A stretch of DNA of 64,000 bases from Geotalea sp. SG265 (GCF_022808985.1 NZ_JAKZFT010000001.1:1-64000); one strand, 5' to 3'. Positions 18,965 through 39,202 are shown, counted from the first letter of the stretch. Notes: generated by a model from the sequence alone, not told the origin. A program made the numbers and translations.

Positions 18965-19150
18965 CTACCAGCTTGATTTGATGACCCCGGGGATTTGACC
19001 AGAAGAGGCAAGTTTTCTTAAGCAAATCCGGCACATGTCAAATTTTCTGTAGTAAGCTCTGGGACGCCCACACAGAGGGCAGCGGTTATACTCACGTACC
19101 TTGAATTTGCTTCCACGTTGCGCTTTTATAATCATCGATGTTTTTGCCAC
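18965..19150 (-). CDS. rpsN: 30S ribosomal protein S14, zinc-binding type Z
   Basis: A 61-residue short S14 with two CxxC pairs (CPLC and CRIC) that bind zinc. This is the form found in Gram-positives and many other phyla rather than the long zinc-free E. coli form. The GTG at 19150 is preferred over the ATG at 19135, because GGAGG lies 5 bases ahead of it. It sits between rplE and rpsH in the 30S head assembly group. Confidence 0.96.
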   Translation of the reverse strand: MAKTSMIIKAQRGSKFKVREYNRCPLCGRPRAYYRKFDMCRICLRKLASSGQIPGVIKSSW

Positions 19151-19170
19151 TGGTTCCTCCGAACTGGTCT

Positions 19171-19710
19171 TTAATTCCTGAAAGGCATGCCCATGAGCTT
19201 GAGCAGGGCTTTTCCTTCTTCGTCGTTCTTCGCAGATGTTACTATGGTTATATTAAGACCCTTGATCTTGTCGATCTTGTCGTAATCGATCTCAGGAAAG
19301 ATAAGCTGCTCCTTTACACCCAGCGAATAATTACCTTTGCCGTCGAACCCCTTGCCCGAAATGCCCTTGAAGTCCCTGACACGCGGCAAAGAAACATTGA
19401 TCAGGCGATCGAGGAATTCGTACATTTTTTCCCGGCGCAAGGTCACTGCACAACCAATGGGCATGCCCTGACGGAGTTTGAATCCCGCGATGGATTTCTT
19501 CGCCTTGGTAATAACCGGCTTCTGCCCCGAGATAAGCGAGAGCTCCGAAACGGCGGAGTCAAGAATCTTCACGTTCTGGATCGCTTCGCCCAAGCCCATG
19601 TTGATGACGATTTTTTCAAGCTTCGGAACCTCCATGATGTTCCGATAGTTGAAATCCTTCATCAGCTGTGGAACCAGCTCTTTATTATAAAGCTCACTTA
19701 GCCTTGCCAT
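19171..19710 (-). CDS. rplE: 50S ribosomal protein L5
   Basis: 5S rRNA-binding protein of the central protuberance that contacts P-site tRNA and S13. The 179 residues begin [17 protein letters not shown] and carry [15 protein letters not shown], the family signature, then [21 protein letters not shown]. Length is normal. The gene follows rplX by 13 bases. Confidence 0.97.
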   Translation of the reverse strand: MARLSELYNKELVPQLMKDFNYRNIMEVPKLEKIVINMGLGEAIQNVKILDSAVSELSLISGQKPVITKAKKSIAGFKLRQGMPIGCAVTLRREKMYEFLDRLINVSLPRVRDFKGISGKGFDGKGNYSLGVKEQLIFPEIDYDKIDKIKGLNITIVTSAKNDEEGKALLKLMGMPFRN

Positions 19711-19723
19711 TCAATCCTCCAGA

Positions 19724-20050
19724 CTATTTGTCAAATGCCTCGCCGCACTTCGCACATACCCTCACCTTCTTACCGTCTTCAAGGGTATTAGTGCGTGTCC
19801 GTACAGGCTTATTGCATTTGCTGCAGTATATCATAACGTTAGAAATGTGAATCACCGCTTCCTTTTCCACGATGGAACCGGCTTCACTTCCACGGGGCTT
19901 GCTGTGACGTTTCGTTATGTTGACTCCCTCGACAAGAACGCCATCTTTCTTGGGGAGTATTTGCAGAACTTTGCCGGTCTTTGCCTTGTCCTTTCCAGCA
20001 ATTACCATAACGGTGTCATTCTTTTTTACATGCAGTTTTTTGCCCAGCAT
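19724..20050 (-). CDS. rplX: 50S ribosomal protein L24
   Basis: Assembly-initiating large-subunit protein near the tunnel exit. The KOW motif region [22 protein letters not shown] is at the N-terminus. The C-terminal half has two CxxC pairs (CSKC, CAKC), so this is a zinc-ribbon L24, unlike the E. coli protein, which lacks these cysteines. At 108 residues the length is normal for this type. It lies between rplN and rplE. Confidence 0.96.
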   Translation of the reverse strand: MLGKKLHVKKNDTVMVIAGKDKAKTGKVLQILPKKDGVLVEGVNITKRHSKPRGSEAGSIVEKEAVIHISNVMIYCSKCNKPVRTRTNTLEDGKKVRVCAKCGEAFDK

Positions 20051-20072
20051 TGATTTATCTCCAAGATAAAAA

Positions 20073-20441
20073 TTAAAGGACTTCCGGTGCCAGCGAAATA
20101 ATCTTCATGAACTTCTTAGCGCGCAGTTCCCTGGCAACGGGGCCGAATATACGGGTTCCTACCGGTTCCTTCTGGTTGTTGATGACAACTCCCGAATTAC
20201 CATCGAAGCGGATATAGGAGCCGTCGGGCCGACCAATCTCTTTTGCAGTCCGGACGACCACTGCCTTGACAACATCCCCTTTCTTGACCTTCGAGTTGGG
20301 GATAGCTTCCTTGACGGACGCCACTATGATATCGCCTATACCGGCATATTTACGTTTGGAACCGCCCAGTACCTTAATGCAAAACAGTTTCTTTGCACCG
20401 GAGTTGTCGGCAACATCCAAAATAGTCTGCATCTGTATCAT
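20073..20441 (-). CDS. rplN: 50S ribosomal protein L14
   Basis: Large-subunit protein at the interface with the 30S subunit, also the docking site of silencing factor RsfS. The 122 residues begin [17 protein letters not shown] and contain the signature [28 protein letters not shown]. Placement after rpsQ with a 13-base gap is standard. Confidence 0.97.
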
Positions 20442-20454
20442 TAGTTACTCCTAC

Positions 20455-20712
20455 TTAAGCGTTTCGCTCGATGATCTGTCTGACTTTCCAGCGTTTGTCC
20501 TTGCTCATGGGACGTGTCTCTACAATGAGGACCCTGTCGCCGGTTTTGCAGCTGTTGTCAACATCATGGGCCTTATATTTGGCGGATCTCTTGATGTATT
20601 TGTTGTAGACGCTGTGTTTGATCAGGCGGTCAACCTTGACCACGACCGTCTTGTCCATTTTGTCGCTGACTACAACACCAATCTGCGTTTTTCTATTGCC
20701 ACGTTCACTCAT
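20455..20712 (-). CDS. rpsQ: 30S ribosomal protein S17
   Basis: Small-subunit primary assembly protein of 85 residues, with the OB-fold pattern [19 protein letters not shown] and the closing [20 protein letters not shown]. It begins 9 bases after rpmC, in the usual L29-S17-L14 order. Confidence 0.97.
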
Positions 20713-20721
20713 ATAGCCTCT

Positions 20722-20910
20722 CTAGCCCCTTTTCGCGCGGAGTACGGTTTTTACCCGTGCAATGTCTTTCTTTATGCGAGCTGGTTTTGACGTATCTTCC
20801 AGGCGACCGGTATGAAGCTGGAACTTCAGGTTGAAGAGCTCTTTGGTTAACTCGGCTTCCGTCGACCGAAGCTCATCAACGGTAGATTTTATAAGATCGC
20901 TAGCCTTCAT
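20722..20910 (-). CDS. rpmC: 50S ribosomal protein L29
   Basis: Small helical protein of 62 residues at the tunnel exit, part of the docking site for trigger factor and SRP. The start is ATG 20910 ([14 protein letters not shown]), overlapping the end of rplP by 11 bases. A longer open frame reaching 21039 is only the shadow of rplP in another frame. The motif [19 protein letters not shown] is diagnostic for L29. Confidence 0.95.
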   Translation of the reverse strand: MKASDLIKSTVDELRSTEAELTKELFNLKFQLHTGRLEDTSKPARIKKDIARVKTVLRAKRG

Positions 20911-21322
20911 TGGCGTCCTTCCTTGATGTAAATTTAGTGGGTATCGGAAGTTTGTGGGCAGCAAGCCTAAACGCCTCGCGGGCCACCTCCTCGGTAACAC
21001 CCTCCATTTCGTAAAGGATCCGACCCGGTTTGATGACACAGACCCAGGAGTCGGGCGATCCCTTGCCTTTCCCCATACGAGTTTCAGCCGGTTTTGCCGT
21101 CAGGGGCTTGTCGGGGAATATACGGATCCAGATTTTACCACCCCTTTTGATATAGCGGTTCATGGCAATACGGGCAGCTTCGATCTGTCTGGAGTCGAGC
21201 CAGCCGCACTCGGTAGCCTGCAGGCCGTACTCTCCGAAAGCCAATGAAACCCCTCTTTGCAGGGTGCCGGTCATCCGGCCCTTCATTTGCTTTCTATGTT
21301 TAACTTTTTTTGGCATTAACAT
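20900..21322 (-). CDS. rplP: 50S ribosomal protein L16
   Basis: Large-subunit protein near the A-site and peptidyl-transferase centre. The 140 residues begin [17 protein letters not shown] and contain [27 protein letters not shown], the family signature around the modified arginine in E. coli. CAGGAG lies 9 bases before ATG 21322, which decides between two nearby ATGs. It overlaps rpmC by 11 bases. Confidence 0.97.
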   Translation of the reverse strand: MLMPKKVKHRKQMKGRMTGTLQRGVSLAFGEYGLQATECGWLDSRQIEAARIAMNRYIKRGGKIWIRIFPDKPLTAKPAETRMGKGKGSPDSWVCVIKPGRILYEMEGVTEEVAREAFRLAAHKLPIPTKFTSRKDANEG

Positions 21323-21343
21323 CGCAAAAAACTCCTGTTTCTA

Positions 21344-21976
21344 TTATTTGCCGGAGAGGACTTCGCCTTTGAAAATAAGCACCTTGACGCCGATGATTCC
21401 GTAAGTGGTCTTTGCCTCGGCAAAACCGTAATCTATATCTGCCCTCAACGTGTGAAGCGGTACCCTTCCCTCGCGATACCATTCGGTACGTGACATTTCA
21501 GCGCCGCCAAGACGTCCGGAGCAGGTGATCCTGATGCCTTTGGCGCCGAATTTCAGCGAGGAGGTGACGCTTTTTTTCATGGCCCTGCGGAACGCAACAC
21601 GCCGCTCAAGCTGGAGCGCGATGTTTTCGGAAACTAGCTGCGCATCAAGTTCAGGCTTACGGACTTCCTGGATATTCAGATACACTTCCTTGTCGGTAAG
21701 TTTGGCCAGTTCCTTTTTCAGGGTTTCGACCTCTGATCCCTTCTTGCCGATAATCAGGCCTGGGCGGGCAGTGTATATGTTAATCTTGGCCTTTCCAGCG
21801 GCACGCTCGATCTCGATCTTGGACACACCGGAATGATAGAGACGTTTTTTGAGGAACGACTTCAGTTTCAAGTCTTCATGAAGAAGCTTGGAAAAGTCTT
21901 TTTCCGCGTACCATTTCGAGTCCCAGGTTTTGATTACGCCAAGTCTGAAACCAATAGGATTTACTTTCTGACCCAA
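21344..21976 (-). CDS. rpsC: 30S ribosomal protein S3
   Basis: Head protein forming part of the mRNA entry tunnel and its helicase activity. The 210 residues begin [26 protein letters not shown] type II KH domain has [15 protein letters not shown], and the C-terminal domain has [31 protein letters not shown]. It follows rplV by 23 bases. Confidence 0.97.
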   Translation of the reverse strand: MGQKVNPIGFRLGVIKTWDSKWYAEKDFSKLLHEDLKLKSFLKKRLYHSGVSKIEIERAAGKAKINIYTARPGLIIGKKGSEVETLKKELAKLTDKEVYLNIQEVRKPELDAQLVSENIALQLERRVAFRRAMKKSVTSSLKFGAKGIRITCSGRLGGAEMSRTEWYREGRVPLHTLRADIDYGFAEAKTTYGIIGVKVLIFKGEVLSGK

Positions 21977-21999
21977 AACTTCACCTCCAAGCTGTAAGC

Positions 22000-22335
22000 T
22001 TATTTCTTCTCCGCCAGCACAACACAGATATGGCTGGTCGGTTTTCTTATTTTGCTGGCCCGGCCCATGGCGCGCGGCACGAATCGTTTCAAGGCGGTAC
22101 CACCGTTCACATAAATTGTTTTCACGTAAAGACGGTCAACGTCTGCCACACCCTTTTGCTCGGCATTGGCAACTGCCGAGGAAAGCAGCTTGGAGACAAG
22201 CTTTGCCGAAGGTTGCGGTGAAAAACGTAATGTATTGAGAGCGTTCTGAATCCCTTTACCCCTTACCATGTCTACAACCAGACGGGTCTTGCGGGGAGAA
22301 AGACGTGCAAATGACAATTTGGCGCTTGATTCCAT
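22000..22335 (-). CDS. rplV: 50S ribosomal protein L22
   Basis: Large-subunit protein whose loop lines the peptide exit tunnel and is a known site of macrolide resistance. The 111 residues contain [16 protein letters not shown] at the N-terminus and the tunnel-loop region [21 protein letters not shown] near the C-terminus. No deletion or insertion in the loop is evident by eye. Confidence 0.97.
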   Translation of the reverse strand: MESSAKLSFARLSPRKTRLVVDMVRGKGIQNALNTLRFSPQPSAKLVSKLLSSAVANAEQKGVADVDRLYVKTIYVNGGTALKRFVPRAMGRASKIRKPTSHICVVLAEKK

Positions 22336-22354
22336 TCATAACTCCTTTGAAAAC

Positions 22355-22636
22355 TTACTTCTTTTTCAGCTTGCTTTTTTTGTCGGCGGCATGCCCGAAA
22401 AAGGTCCTGGTAGGAGCGAATTCGCCCATCTTATGTCCCACCATGTTTTCGGTAACAAAGACCGGTATGAATTTTCTGCCATTATGCACGGCAAACGTCA
22501 GACCGATAAAATCGGGTGTTATCGTAGAACGTCTCGACCATGTTTTAATAACTTTTTTTGAGGATGCCCCTTCTGCCTGGACTTTAGCTGCTAAGTGAGC
22601 GTCTACAAAAGGTCCCTTTTTTATCGATCGTGCCAT
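22355..22636 (-). CDS. rpsS: 30S ribosomal protein S19
   Basis: Head protein near the A-site tRNA that works with S13. The 93 residues begin [18 protein letters not shown] and include [40 protein letters not shown]-type motifs in standard order. It lies between rplB and rplV with gaps of 27 and 19 bases. Confidence 0.97.
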   Translation of the reverse strand: MARSIKKGPFVDAHLAAKVQAEGASSKKVIKTWSRRSTITPDFIGLTFAVHNGRKFIPVFVTENMVGHKMGEFAPTRTFFGHAADKKSKLKKK

Positions 22637-22663
22637 CTTAAAATCCTCTGTTCAGTTTAAAGA

Positions 22664-23488
22664 TTATTTTGTCCGCCGCTTAACAATGAATCGGGTCGAG
22701 GTCTTGTTAGTCCTGGTCTTGTACCCTTTGGTTGGAATACCCCACGGAGTAACAGGGTGACGGCCACCAGAAGTCCTACCTTCACCACCACCATGGGGAT
22801 GGTCGACGGGGTTCATTGCAACGCCTCTTACTTTCGGCCGTTTGCCCAACCAGCGAGAGCGGCCGGCCTTGCCGATGGATACGTTTTCATGGTCAAGATT
22901 CCCCACCTGACCGATGGTTGCCATACAGTCCATAAGGACCATGCGCACTTCGCCGGACGGAAGTTTGACCTGGGCATATTTTTCTTCTTTAGCCATAAGC
23001 TGCGCAAAGGTACCGGCACTGCGGGCAAGCTGTGCCCCTTTGCCAATTTTCAGCTCAATGTTGTGAATAATGGTACCCAAAGGTATGGAGCGGATCGGCA
23101 ACGCATTTCCCGGTTTTATGTCGGCGTTGGCACTGGCCAGGACCGTATCCCCAACTTTCAGGTCGAGCGGAGCGATAATGTATCTCTTTTCCCCATCAAC
23201 ATAATTGAGCAGAGCGATCCTGGCGCTACGGTAAGGATCGTACTCTACGGAAGCAACCTTTGCCGGGATATCCTTTTTGTCGCGACGAAAATCAATAATC
23301 CGGTACTTTTGCTTGTGACCACCACCGATATGACGCGAGGTAACCCTGCCGAAGTTATTGCGACCACCCGTCTTTTTCAGCTTGACGAGAAGCGACTTCT
23401 CAGGCTGGCTGGTGGTAATCTCTTCAAAGGTTGAGCAGGTCTGGTGCCTGCGCCCTGCTGACGTTGGTTTGTAACTTTTGATAGCCAT
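22664..23488 (-). CDS. rplB: 50S ribosomal protein L2
   Basis: Universally conserved protein needed for subunit joining and peptidyl-transferase activity. The 274 residues contain [36 protein letters not shown] and the highly conserved [17 protein letters not shown], whose histidine region lies near the catalytic centre. It sits between rplW and rpsS. Confidence 0.98.
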   Translation of the reverse strand: MAIKSYKPTSAGRRHQTCSTFEEITTSQPEKSLLVKLKKTGGRNNFGRVTSRHIGGGHKQKYRIIDFRRDKKDIPAKVASVEYDPYRSARIALLNYVDGEKRYIIAPLDLKVGDTVLASANADIKPGNALPIRSIPLGTIIHNIELKIGKGAQLARSAGTFAQLMAKEEKYAQVKLPSGEVRMVLMDCMATIGQVGNLDHENVSIGKAGRSRWLGKRPKVRGVAMNPVDHPHGGGEGRTSGGRHPVTPWGIPTKGYKTRTNKTSTRFIVKRRTK

Positions 23489-23510
23489 TATCTAAACTCC
23501 GCAAAAAGGT

Positions 23511-23795
23511 TTATGCTTCAAAGAAATCGACATTGTTACCCTCTTTCAGGGTAACATAGGCCTTCTTCCAGTTCGAGCGCTTACCGATATTCTTACCGAC
23601 TCTTTTGACTTTGCCGGCAACATTGACAGTCTTAACCGATTCAACTTCAACATTGAAAAGAGTCTTGACAGCATTCTTGATTTCAATCTTATTGGCGTCG
23701 TTGTCGACAATAAAGGCAATGACGTTGTGATCATCTTTCTCGATAGTAGTTTTCTCAGTGATCAGCGGCTTTTTGATAACACTGTAGATGTTCAT
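23511..23795 (-). CDS. rplW: 50S ribosomal protein L23
   Basis: Tunnel-exit protein that serves as the main docking site for trigger factor and SRP. The 94 residues begin [17 protein letters not shown] and include the middle motif [22 protein letters not shown]. The start overlaps the end of rplD by 4 bases, an ATGA-type junction that implies translational coupling. Confidence 0.97.
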   Translation of the reverse strand: MNIYSVIKKPLITEKTTIEKDDHNVIAFIVDNDANKIEIKNAVKTLFNVEVESVKTVNVAGKVKRVGKNIGKRSNWKKAYVTLKEGNNVDFFEA

Positions 23796-24415
23796 GACTG
23801 TAATGCTCCTTCTACTTTGCGCACCGAATTTTCTGTGAAAATTACTCGCTGATATTTCATGAGATCAAAGATATTAAGCCCTTCCGACTTCAAAACCTTG
23901 ACGTTCTTGATATTGCGAGCCGAAAGCTCCAGATTGCGGTTTTCTGCATCGGTAATGACCAGAGCCTTATCGAGGGAAAAACCTTTCAGAACGCCGGCGA
24001 AATTCTTTGTGGATATGCTGTCGAGGTTGAGCGCATCGAGAACAGTCAGCTTGTCGTTCTTGAACAACAGGGACAGCGCTGACCTCAGGGCGGCACGACG
24101 AGCCTTCTTATTCATGGACAGATTGTAGGTCTTCGGCTGGGGGCCGAAAGCAACCCCGCCGCCAGGATATTGGGGAGCTCTTTTGCAGCCCTGACGAGCC
24201 TGGCCGGTGCCCTTCTGCTTGAAAGGCTTTTTGCCGCTACCCGAAACTGCAGCCCGGTTCTTTACTGCCACGGTACCCGCACGACGGTTGGCCAGCTGGA
24301 TTTTAACAGCTTCATGAATGAGGTACTCACGCACTTCATCGTTGAAAACCGCATCGCTGAGCTCTATCTCGCCGACTTTTTTGTGACTTGTATTGTATAC
24401 ATCAAGTTTTGCCAT
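23792..24415 (-). CDS. rplD: 50S ribosomal protein L4
   Basis: Assembly protein whose loop reaches the exit tunnel; in E. coli it also represses the S10 operon. The 207 residues contain the loop region [26 protein letters not shown] and then [21 protein letters not shown]. Whether autoregulation exists here is unknown, because rpsJ follows tuf directly and no S10 leader is visible. Confidence 0.97.
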   Translation of the reverse strand: MAKLDVYNTSHKKVGEIELSDAVFNDEVREYLIHEAVKIQLANRRAGTVAVKNRAAVSGSGKKPFKQKGTGQARQGCKRAPQYPGGGVAFGPQPKTYNLSMNKKARRAALRSALSLLFKNDKLTVLDALNLDSISTKNFAGVLKGFSLDKALVITDAENRNLELSARNIKNVKVLKSEGLNIFDLMKYQRVIFTENSVRKVEGALQS

Positions 24416-24436
24416 AACCTATCTCCAGACCAGCAA

Positions 24437-25072
24437 TTATTTCTTTGCCTTAACGCTATCCTTTATGAGTACCAGACCGTTGGTGGAACCGGGGATTGCC
24501 CCCCCCACCAGAATAAGGTTGTCTGCAGCATCGACTCTGACAACTTTCAATCTCTGAACGGTAACCCGCTCGTTTCCAAGCTGTCCCGGCATCTTCTTGT
24601 TCTTGAATACGCGGGAAGGAGTAGCCGAGCAACCGATGGAGCCGGGAGCCCTGTGGAAGCGAGAACCATGACTGGAACGTCCACCCTTGAATCCCCAACG
24701 CTTGATGACGCCCTGGAAGCCTTTACCAATGCTCGTTCCTGTTACATCGATGAGATCGCCTGCAGAAAAAACGTCAGCGCTAAGAACATCACCGATATTA
24801 TAGGAGTCCACATTATCTATGCGAAGCTCGCGGAAAAAGGTAAAGACGCCGCTGCCGGCAGACTTGCAGTGACCAACAGTCGCATTGTTTGCCTTGGCAG
24901 CCTCTTTGGCACCAAATCCTACCTGGATAGCATTGTAGCCATCCTTTTCCTTGGTTTTCTTCTGGATAACAACACAAGGGCCTGCCTCAACAACAGTCAC
25001 CGGAATACGGCGGCCGTCCTCGGCAAATATTTGCGTCATACCAAGCTTTTTACCAATCAATCCCTTATTCAT
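24437..25072 (-). CDS. rplC: 50S ribosomal protein L3
   Basis: Early assembly protein close to the peptidyl-transferase centre. The 211 residues begin [20 protein letters not shown] and contain the glutamine-bearing loop [20 protein letters not shown] with [15 protein letters not shown], including the methylated-glutamine motif region. It follows rpsJ by 30 bases. Confidence 0.97.
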   Translation of the reverse strand: MNKGLIGKKLGMTQIFAEDGRRIPVTVVEAGPCVVIQKKTKEKDGYNAIQVGFGAKEAAKANNATVGHCKSAGSGVFTFFRELRIDNVDSYNIGDVLSADVFSAGDLIDVTGTSIGKGFQGVIKRWGFKGGRSSHGSRFHRAPGSIGCSATPSRVFKNKKMPGQLGNERVTVQRLKVVRVDAADNLILVGGAIPGSTNGLVLIKDSVKAKK

Positions 25073-25102
25073 GGTTGATGATCCCCATCCTTATATTCTC
25101 AA

Positions 25103-25411
25103 TTAAAGCTTTATTTCCACATCCACGCCTGCAGAGAGGTCCAGTTTCATCAGAGCGTCAACGGTCTGCTGTGTGGGCTCGAGGATATCGATCAACCTCT
25201 TGTGGGTTCTGATCTCAAACTGCTCACGGGATTTCTTGTCAACATGAGGTCCACGCAAGACGGTATATTTATTGACGACAGTCGGAAGAGGAATGGGGCC
25301 GGCAACCCTGGCACCAGTTCTCTTGGCTGTATCCACAATCTCACCGACGGAGACATCGAGCAGTTTGTGATCGTAGGCTTTCAAACGGATTCTTATCTTC
25401 TGACTTGGCAT
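25103..25411 (-). CDS. rpsJ: 30S ribosomal protein S10
   Basis: Small-subunit head protein that, as NusE, also joins transcription antitermination complexes with NusB. The 102 residues begin [19 protein letters not shown] and include the signature [30 protein letters not shown]. It starts only 14 bases after the first tuf gene, so the S10 genes are read as an extension of the str operon with no separate leader. Confidence 0.97.
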   Translation of the reverse strand: MPSQKIRIRLKAYDHKLLDVSVGEIVDTAKRTGARVAGPIPLPTVVNKYTVLRGPHVDKKSREQFEIRTHKRLIDILEPTQQTVDALMKLDLSAGVDVEIKL

Positions 25412-25425
25412 GGTACCCTCAACTT

Positions 25426-26616
<1,191 letters not shown>

Positions 26617-26645
26617 GAAGGTATCCTCCCTCTTATAGGAATTGC

Positions 26646-28724
26646 TTAGCCTTTAACTTTCGCAACTATCTCTTCGGCTACCGACTTCGGCACCTGCTCG
26701 TAATGGTCAAAGGTCATGGTATAAGTCGCACGACCCTGAGTTGCCGAACGGAGATCGGTTGAATAGCCGAACATCTGGGCCAGAGGTACCATGGCACTGA
26801 CAACCTGTGCACCGGCACGGGAATCCATGCCCATAATGCGACCACGGCGGGAGTTGAGGTCACCGATAACGTCGCCCATATATTCTTCCGGGACAACTAC
26901 TTCTACAGACATGATCGGTTCAAGGAGCACTGGTGCTGCTTTGGAACAGCCTTCCTTGAATCCCATGGAACCCGCAATCTTGAAGGCCATCTCCGAGGAA
27001 TCGACCTCATGATACGAGCCGTCGATCAAGGTGACTTTAAAGTCAACAACCGGGAAGCCGGCCATGACACCGGTATCCATCGCTTCCTGGATACCTTTAT
27101 CAACAGAAGGAATATATTCACGGGGCACGACCCCACCCTTGATGGCATCGACAAATTCATAACCTTTGCCGGGCTCCTGTGGTTCGAGTTCAAGCCAAAC
27201 ATGACCGTACTGACCACGACCACCGGACTGGCGTACGAATTTGCCTTCGACCTTGACCTTTTTGGTAATGGTCTCACGGTAAGCTACCTGGGGTTTGCCC
27301 ACATTGGCCTCGACTTTGAATTCACGCATCAGTCGATCAACGATAATCTCTAGATGAAGCTCACCCATACCAGAAATGATGGTCTGACCGGTTTCCTCAT
27401 CAGTCTTGACGCGGAAGGATGGGTCTTCCGAAGCGAGTTTCTGCAGGCTTAGGCCCAGCTTCTCCTGATCAGCCTTCGTTTTCGGCTCAATGGCGATGGA
27501 GATAACCGGTTCAGGGAATTCGATAGACTCCAGGATAACAGGATTATCTTCTACACAGAGAGTGTCGCCGGTGGTGGTGTACTTCAAGCCAACGGCAGCG
27601 GCTATATCCCCTGCATATACCTCTTTTATCTCTTCACGCTTGTTGGCATGCATTTTCAGAATGCGGCCGATACGCTCCCGCTTGCCTTTGGTAGCGTTAT
27701 ACACATAGGAACCGGATGTAAGCACACCTGAGTACACCCTGAAAAAGCACAGCTGGCCAACGAAGGGGTCTGTCATAATCTTGAAGCCCAGGGCCGAGAA
27801 TGGCTCGCTATCGGATGCCTTACGCTCGATGGGGGCTTCAGTGTTGGCATCGATACCCTTGATGGCAGGAATATCGGTCGGAGCCGGCATGTAATCAATG
27901 ACGGCATCAAGCAGGTTCTGAACGCCTTTATTCTTGAAAGCGGAACCACAGATGACCGGAATAATCTGGATAGCAATAGTAGATTTACGGATGGCAGCCA
28001 CGATTTCGGCTTCCGTGAGCTCTTCCCCGGCAAGATATTTCTCCATCAGCGCATCATCGTGCGTCGACAGCTCCTCGATCATCTTCTCGCGGTATTCCTG
28101 GGCTAGCTCAAGCTCTTCTGCAGGAACATCGACGACCTGGAAGGTAGCGCCCAAAGATTCTTCATCCCAAAGGATCGCCTTCATTTTAACCAGATCAATG
28201 ACACCCTTGAAAGTATCTTCCTTGCCGACTGGAAGCTGGATTGGTACCGGGTTGGCTTTGAGCCGATCCTTAATCATGGATACGCCACGAAAGAAGTCGG
28301 CACCGATACGGTCCATCTTGTTGATGAAGGCGATGCGCGGTACCCCGTACTTGTCAGCCTGACGCCATACGGTTTCAGACTGGGGCTCGACGCCGCCGAC
28401 CGAACAAAAAACAGCCACGGCACCATCAAGCACGCGCAGCGAACGTTCAACCTCAATAGTGAAGTCCACGTGACCCGGAGTGTCGATGATATTTATGCGG
28501 TGATCCCGCCAGTTACAGGTGGTAGCGGCAGAAGTAATCGTGATACCACGCTCCTGCTCCTGCTCCATCCAGTCCATGGTAGCAGCACCATCATGCACTT
28601 CGCCGATTTTATGGGAAACACCGGTATAATAAAGGATACGCTCAGTTGTTGTCGTCTTACCGGCATCAATGTGAGCCATAATCCCAATATTGCGTGTCAT
28701 TTCCAACGATACTAAACGTGCCAC
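26646..28724 (-). CDS. fusA: Elongation factor G (main copy)
   Basis: Translocase GTPase of 692 residues. The G domain has [27 protein letters not shown] and [10 protein letters not shown]. Domain IV keeps the loop [12 protein letters not shown] and the tip sequence [14 protein letters not shown] that reaches into the decoding site. The start is GTG at 28724 with GGGGG upstream, giving an N-terminus like that of E. coli EF-G. It lies between rpsG and tuf. Because its domain IV is intact this is the working translocase, in contrast to the divergent paralogue at 58544-60610. Confidence 0.97.
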   Translation of the reverse strand: MARLVSLEMTRNIGIMAHIDAGKTTTTERILYYTGVSHKIGEVHDGAATMDWMEQEQERGITITSAATTCNWRDHRINIIDTPGHVDFTIEVERSLRVLDGAVAVFCSVGGVEPQSETVWRQADKYGVPRIAFINKMDRIGADFFRGVSMIKDRLKANPVPIQLPVGKEDTFKGVIDLVKMKAILWDEESLGATFQVVDVPAEELELAQEYREKMIEELSTHDDALMEKYLAGEELTEAEIVAAIRKSTIAIQIIPVICGSAFKNKGVQNLLDAVIDYMPAPTDIPAIKGIDANTEAPIERKASDSEPFSALGFKIMTDPFVGQLCFFRVYSGVLTSGSYVYNATKGKRERIGRILKMHANKREEIKEVYAGDIAAAVGLKYTTTGDTLCVEDNPVILESIEFPEPVISIAIEPKTKADQEKLGLSLQKLASEDPSFRVKTDEETGQTIISGMGELHLEIIVDRLMREFKVEANVGKPQVAYRETITKKVKVEGKFVRQSGGRGQYGHVWLELEPQEPGKGYEFVDAIKGGVVPREYIPSVDKGIQEAMDTGVMAGFPVVDFKVTLIDGSYHEVDSSEMAFKIAGSMGFKEGCSKAAPVLLEPIMSVEVVVPEEYMGDVIGDLNSRRGRIMGMDSRAGAQVVSAMVPLAQMFGYSTDLRSATQGRATYTMTFDHYEQVPKSVAEEIVAKVKG

Positions 28725-28753
28725 AAAAACCCCCGAAAACTATATATATGAAA

Positions 28754-29224
28754 CTACCAGCGGTAGTGAGCGAAAGCCCTGTTGGCTTCAGCCATTTTGT
28801 GCGTATCTTCACGCTTCTTGACCGCTGCGCCACGATTGTTGTAGGCATCCAGAATCTCACCTGCAAGCTTATCGGTCACAGTCTTCTCGGACCGGTCATT
28901 GGCATACTTGACCAACCAGCGCATGGCCAGAGAGACGCGGCGCTCAGCCCTGACCTCGACAGGAACCTGGTAAGTAGAACCACCAACCCTCCTGGACTTC
29001 ACCTCCAGCATTGGCTTAATATTATCAAGACTCTTTTTGAGAATCTTGACCGGCTCTTCGTTCACCTTTTCACTGACGATCTCAAGCGCTCCATACAGAG
29101 CCCTCTCGGCCGTGCTTTTTTTACCATCAAACATAATGATATTGACCAGCTTCGCAACAACCCGATCACCATATTTAGGATCAGGCAAGATCACTCTTTT
29201 AGCCACTTCTCTTCTTCTTGGCAT
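28754..29224 (-). CDS. rpsG: 30S ribosomal protein S7
   Basis: Primary assembly protein of the 30S head at the E-site; in E. coli it represses the str operon. The 156 residues begin [21 protein letters not shown] and have the signature [30 protein letters not shown] and [16 protein letters not shown]. It follows rpsL by 22 bases. Confidence 0.97.
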   Translation of the reverse strand: MPRRREVAKRVILPDPKYGDRVVAKLVNIIMFDGKKSTAERALYGALEIVSEKVNEEPVKILKKSLDNIKPMLEVKSRRVGGSTYQVPVEVRAERRVSLAMRWLVKYANDRSEKTVTDKLAGEILDAYNNRGAAVKKREDTHKMAEANRAFAHYRW

Positions 29225-29246
29225 ACCTACCTCTCAAATTGTTCGT

Positions 29247-29618
29247 TTACTTCGGCCTTTTCGCACCATACTTGGAACGACTCTTCTTGCGATCCTTCAC
29301 ACCGACGGAGTCGAGCGTTCCGCGCACGATGTGGTACCTGACACCCGGCAAGTCCTTTACCCTGCCGCCGCGAATCAGCACAACCGAGTGCTCCTGCAGA
29401 TTGTGCCCGACACCGGGAATATACGAGGTAACCTCAATCCCGTTCGTCAAGCGCACCCTTGCCACTTTACGGAGAGCAGAGTTCGGCTTTTTCGGCGTAG
29501 TGGTATACACCCTGGTACAAACGCCGCGCTTCTGCGGGCAACATTTCAAAGCAGGAGCAGTAGACTTATCCTTCTTGCTCTCCCTGCCGATACGAATCAA
29601 CTGATTAATGGTTGGCAT
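29247..29618 (-). CDS. rpsL: 30S ribosomal protein S12
   Basis: Decoding-centre protein whose mutations cause streptomycin resistance. The 123 residues begin [13 protein letters not shown] and contain [16 protein letters not shown], with the lysine usually changed in resistant strains still present, and [12 protein letters not shown]. It is the first gene of the str operon, served by its own promoter at 29669-29697 and preceded by a leader hairpin. Confidence 0.98.
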   Translation of the reverse strand: MPTINQLIRIGRESKKDKSTAPALKCCPQKRGVCTRVYTTTPKKPNSALRKVARVRLTNGIEVTSYIPGVGHNLQEHSVVLIRGGRVKDLPGVRYHIVRGTLDSVGVKDRKKSRSKYGAKRPK

Positions 29619-29641
29619 AACTACCTCTCGTACGCTTCATG

Positions 29642-29659
29642 CGCAGGGGTCCCCCTGCG
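29642..29659 (-). promoter_or_regulatory. Leader hairpin at the 5' end of the str operon mRNA
   Basis: CGCAGGG and CCCTGCG form a perfect GC-rich 7-bp stem with a 4-base loop. It lies within a few bases of the predicted start of the rpsL mRNA (about 29662). It could protect the 5' end or be a protein-binding site. It has no T-run, so it is not a terminator. Confidence 0.6.
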
Positions 29660-29668
29660 GAAGCGATG

Positions 29669-29697
29669 AAAATAGCAATATAACTTTCGCTTGTCAA
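29669..29697 (-). promoter_or_regulatory. Promoter of the str operon (rpsL-rpsG-fusA-tuf and onward)
   Basis: On the minus strand TTGACA (29697-29692) is followed after 17 bases by TATTTT (29674-29669). It lies in the 115-base gap between rpoC and rpsL. The predicted transcript starts near 29662. It would give the ribosomal genes a supply independent of rpoBC. Confidence 0.75.
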
Positions 29698-29733
29698 GCT
29701 TTTTATCAAGCAACTAATTTTTTTAGACGGAAC

Positions 29734-33867
<4,134 letters not shown>

Positions 33868-33936
33868 AATATATTCCTCCTCGTTTTTAGGAGTTATAAC
33901 CAGAAATTTGTTTTAGTTGCATCGGGGAAGCGCGAA

Positions 33937-38049
<4,113 letters not shown>

Positions 38050-38153
38050 ATCTTCTCCTTTGGCCAACGCCGTAAGGCACTAACCCGGTGGATTTCTTAC
38101 TAAACTCTTGACCCAGACAACCGGCTTGAGTGGCTATCAAACTAAAATAGAAC

Positions 38154-38182
38154 AGCCAAGGCCGCATAAAGCGACCTTGGCT
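38154..38182 (-). terminator. Hairpin in the rplL-rpoB gap (attenuator or processing site)
   Basis: AGCCAAGGTCGC and GCGGCCTTGGCT form a 12-bp stem (one G-T pair) around a five-base loop, followed on the minus strand by the weak T-rich stretch GTTCTATTTTAG. E. coli has an attenuator and an RNase III site at the same place, which reduce rpoBC expression relative to L7/L12. The same role is inferred here. Confidence 0.65.
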
Positions 38183-38208
38183 AGAACTAGAATTGATGAA
38201 AACAATTC

Positions 38209-38592
38209 TTATTTAATTTCAACTTCTGCGCCGGCTTCAACAAGCTGCTTCTTGGCCTCTTCGGCTTCTTCCTTGGAAACGCCTGTTTTGAGCGGCTGGG
38301 GTGCGCCGTCAACCAGGTCTTTGGCTTCTTTCAGGCCAAGGCTGGTCAGGGCACGGACGACCTTGATGACGCCGATCTTGTTTGCACCTGCAGATTTGAG
38401 GATAACGTCGAATTCAGTTTTCTCTTCAGCAGCCTCAGCAGCGCCACCTGCAGGAGCAGCAGCGGCAACAGCCACAGGAGCGGCTGCAGAAACACCGAAC
38501 TTTTCTTCGAGCTCCTTCACCATTTCGGCAAGCTCAAGAACGGACATTTTCTCGATAAAACTAATTACATCAGCTTTGGTAATTTCAGCCAT
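38209..38592 (-). CDS. rplL: 50S ribosomal protein L7/L12
   Basis: Stalk protein present in several copies per ribosome that recruits GTPase factors. The 127 residues start at ATG 38592 ([16 protein letters not shown]), with GGAGG 8 bases upstream. The protein has an N-terminal dimer domain, an alanine-rich hinge and a C-terminal factor-binding domain with [35 protein letters not shown] hairpin follows before rpoB. Confidence 0.97.
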   Translation of the reverse strand: MAEITKADVISFIEKMSVLELAEMVKELEEKFGVSAAAPVAVAAAAPAGGAAEAAEEKTEFDVILKSAGANKIGVIKVVRALTSLGLKEAKDLVDGAPQPLKTGVSKEEAEEAKKQLVEAGAEVEIK

Positions 38593-38637
38593 TTTGTATT
38601 CCTCCATTAATATTTATACGAATGTTGGGTAAAAGTA

Positions 38638-39162
38638 TCAGTGACCTTCTTTTTGGATCCGGATAGCATTGAGTGCCCTGACAAAGCTGCCTGGCACAGC
38701 AGCAAGCACGCCGACGAAGTTGCTGGCGGGAGCCTGCATGGAGCCGAGCATTTTGGCGATAAGTACTTCGCGGCTGGGCAGATCGGCCAATGCCTGGATG
38801 TCGGCGACACTCAGAGCTTTGCCCGAAAGTACGCCGGCTTTCAAGGTGAACGGATTGGTCGTTTCCTTGGCAAAACGGGACAGTACTTTTGCTGCAGCGA
38901 CAGGATCGTCGTAGGTGATGGCAACCGCAGTAGGTCCGGCAAAATGCGGCTGCAATGCCTCTTTGTCAGTCCCCTTCGACGCCAGTTCAAGCAGGGTGTT
39001 TTTGATAACCTTGAACTCGACAGCGGCCTTGCGGAGCTCATTCCTGAGATCGGTGGCCTGCCCAACGTTCATGCCACGGAAATCGGCAAGAAAAACGGCT
39101 TTTGCCCGCTGGAGCTTGTCGTGTACTTCGGTTACCAGTTGTTGTTTGGTTTCCTTATTCAA
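38638..39162 (-). CDS. rplJ: 50S ribosomal protein L10
   Basis: Base of the L7/L12 stalk, and in E. coli the repressor of its own mRNA. The start is TTG at 39162 ([17 protein letters not shown], 174 residues), with GGAGG 7 bases upstream. The longer frame to 39207 would run into the regulatory leader. The core has [24 protein letters not shown] and the C-terminal helices that bind L12 dimers. A conserved-looking L10 leader precedes it. Confidence 0.96.
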   Translation of the reverse strand: MNKETKQQLVTEVHDKLQRAKAVFLADFRGMNVGQATDLRNELRKAAVEFKVIKNTLLELASKGTDKEALQPHFAGPTAVAITYDDPVAAAKVLSRFAKETTNPFTLKAGVLSGKALSVADIQALADLPSREVLIAKMLGSMQAPASNFVGVLAAVPGSFVRALNAIRIQKEGH

Positions 39163-39202
39163 GCGCCTTCCTCCTTTCTTTTGGTTTCGGGTGGTTGACC
39201 CC

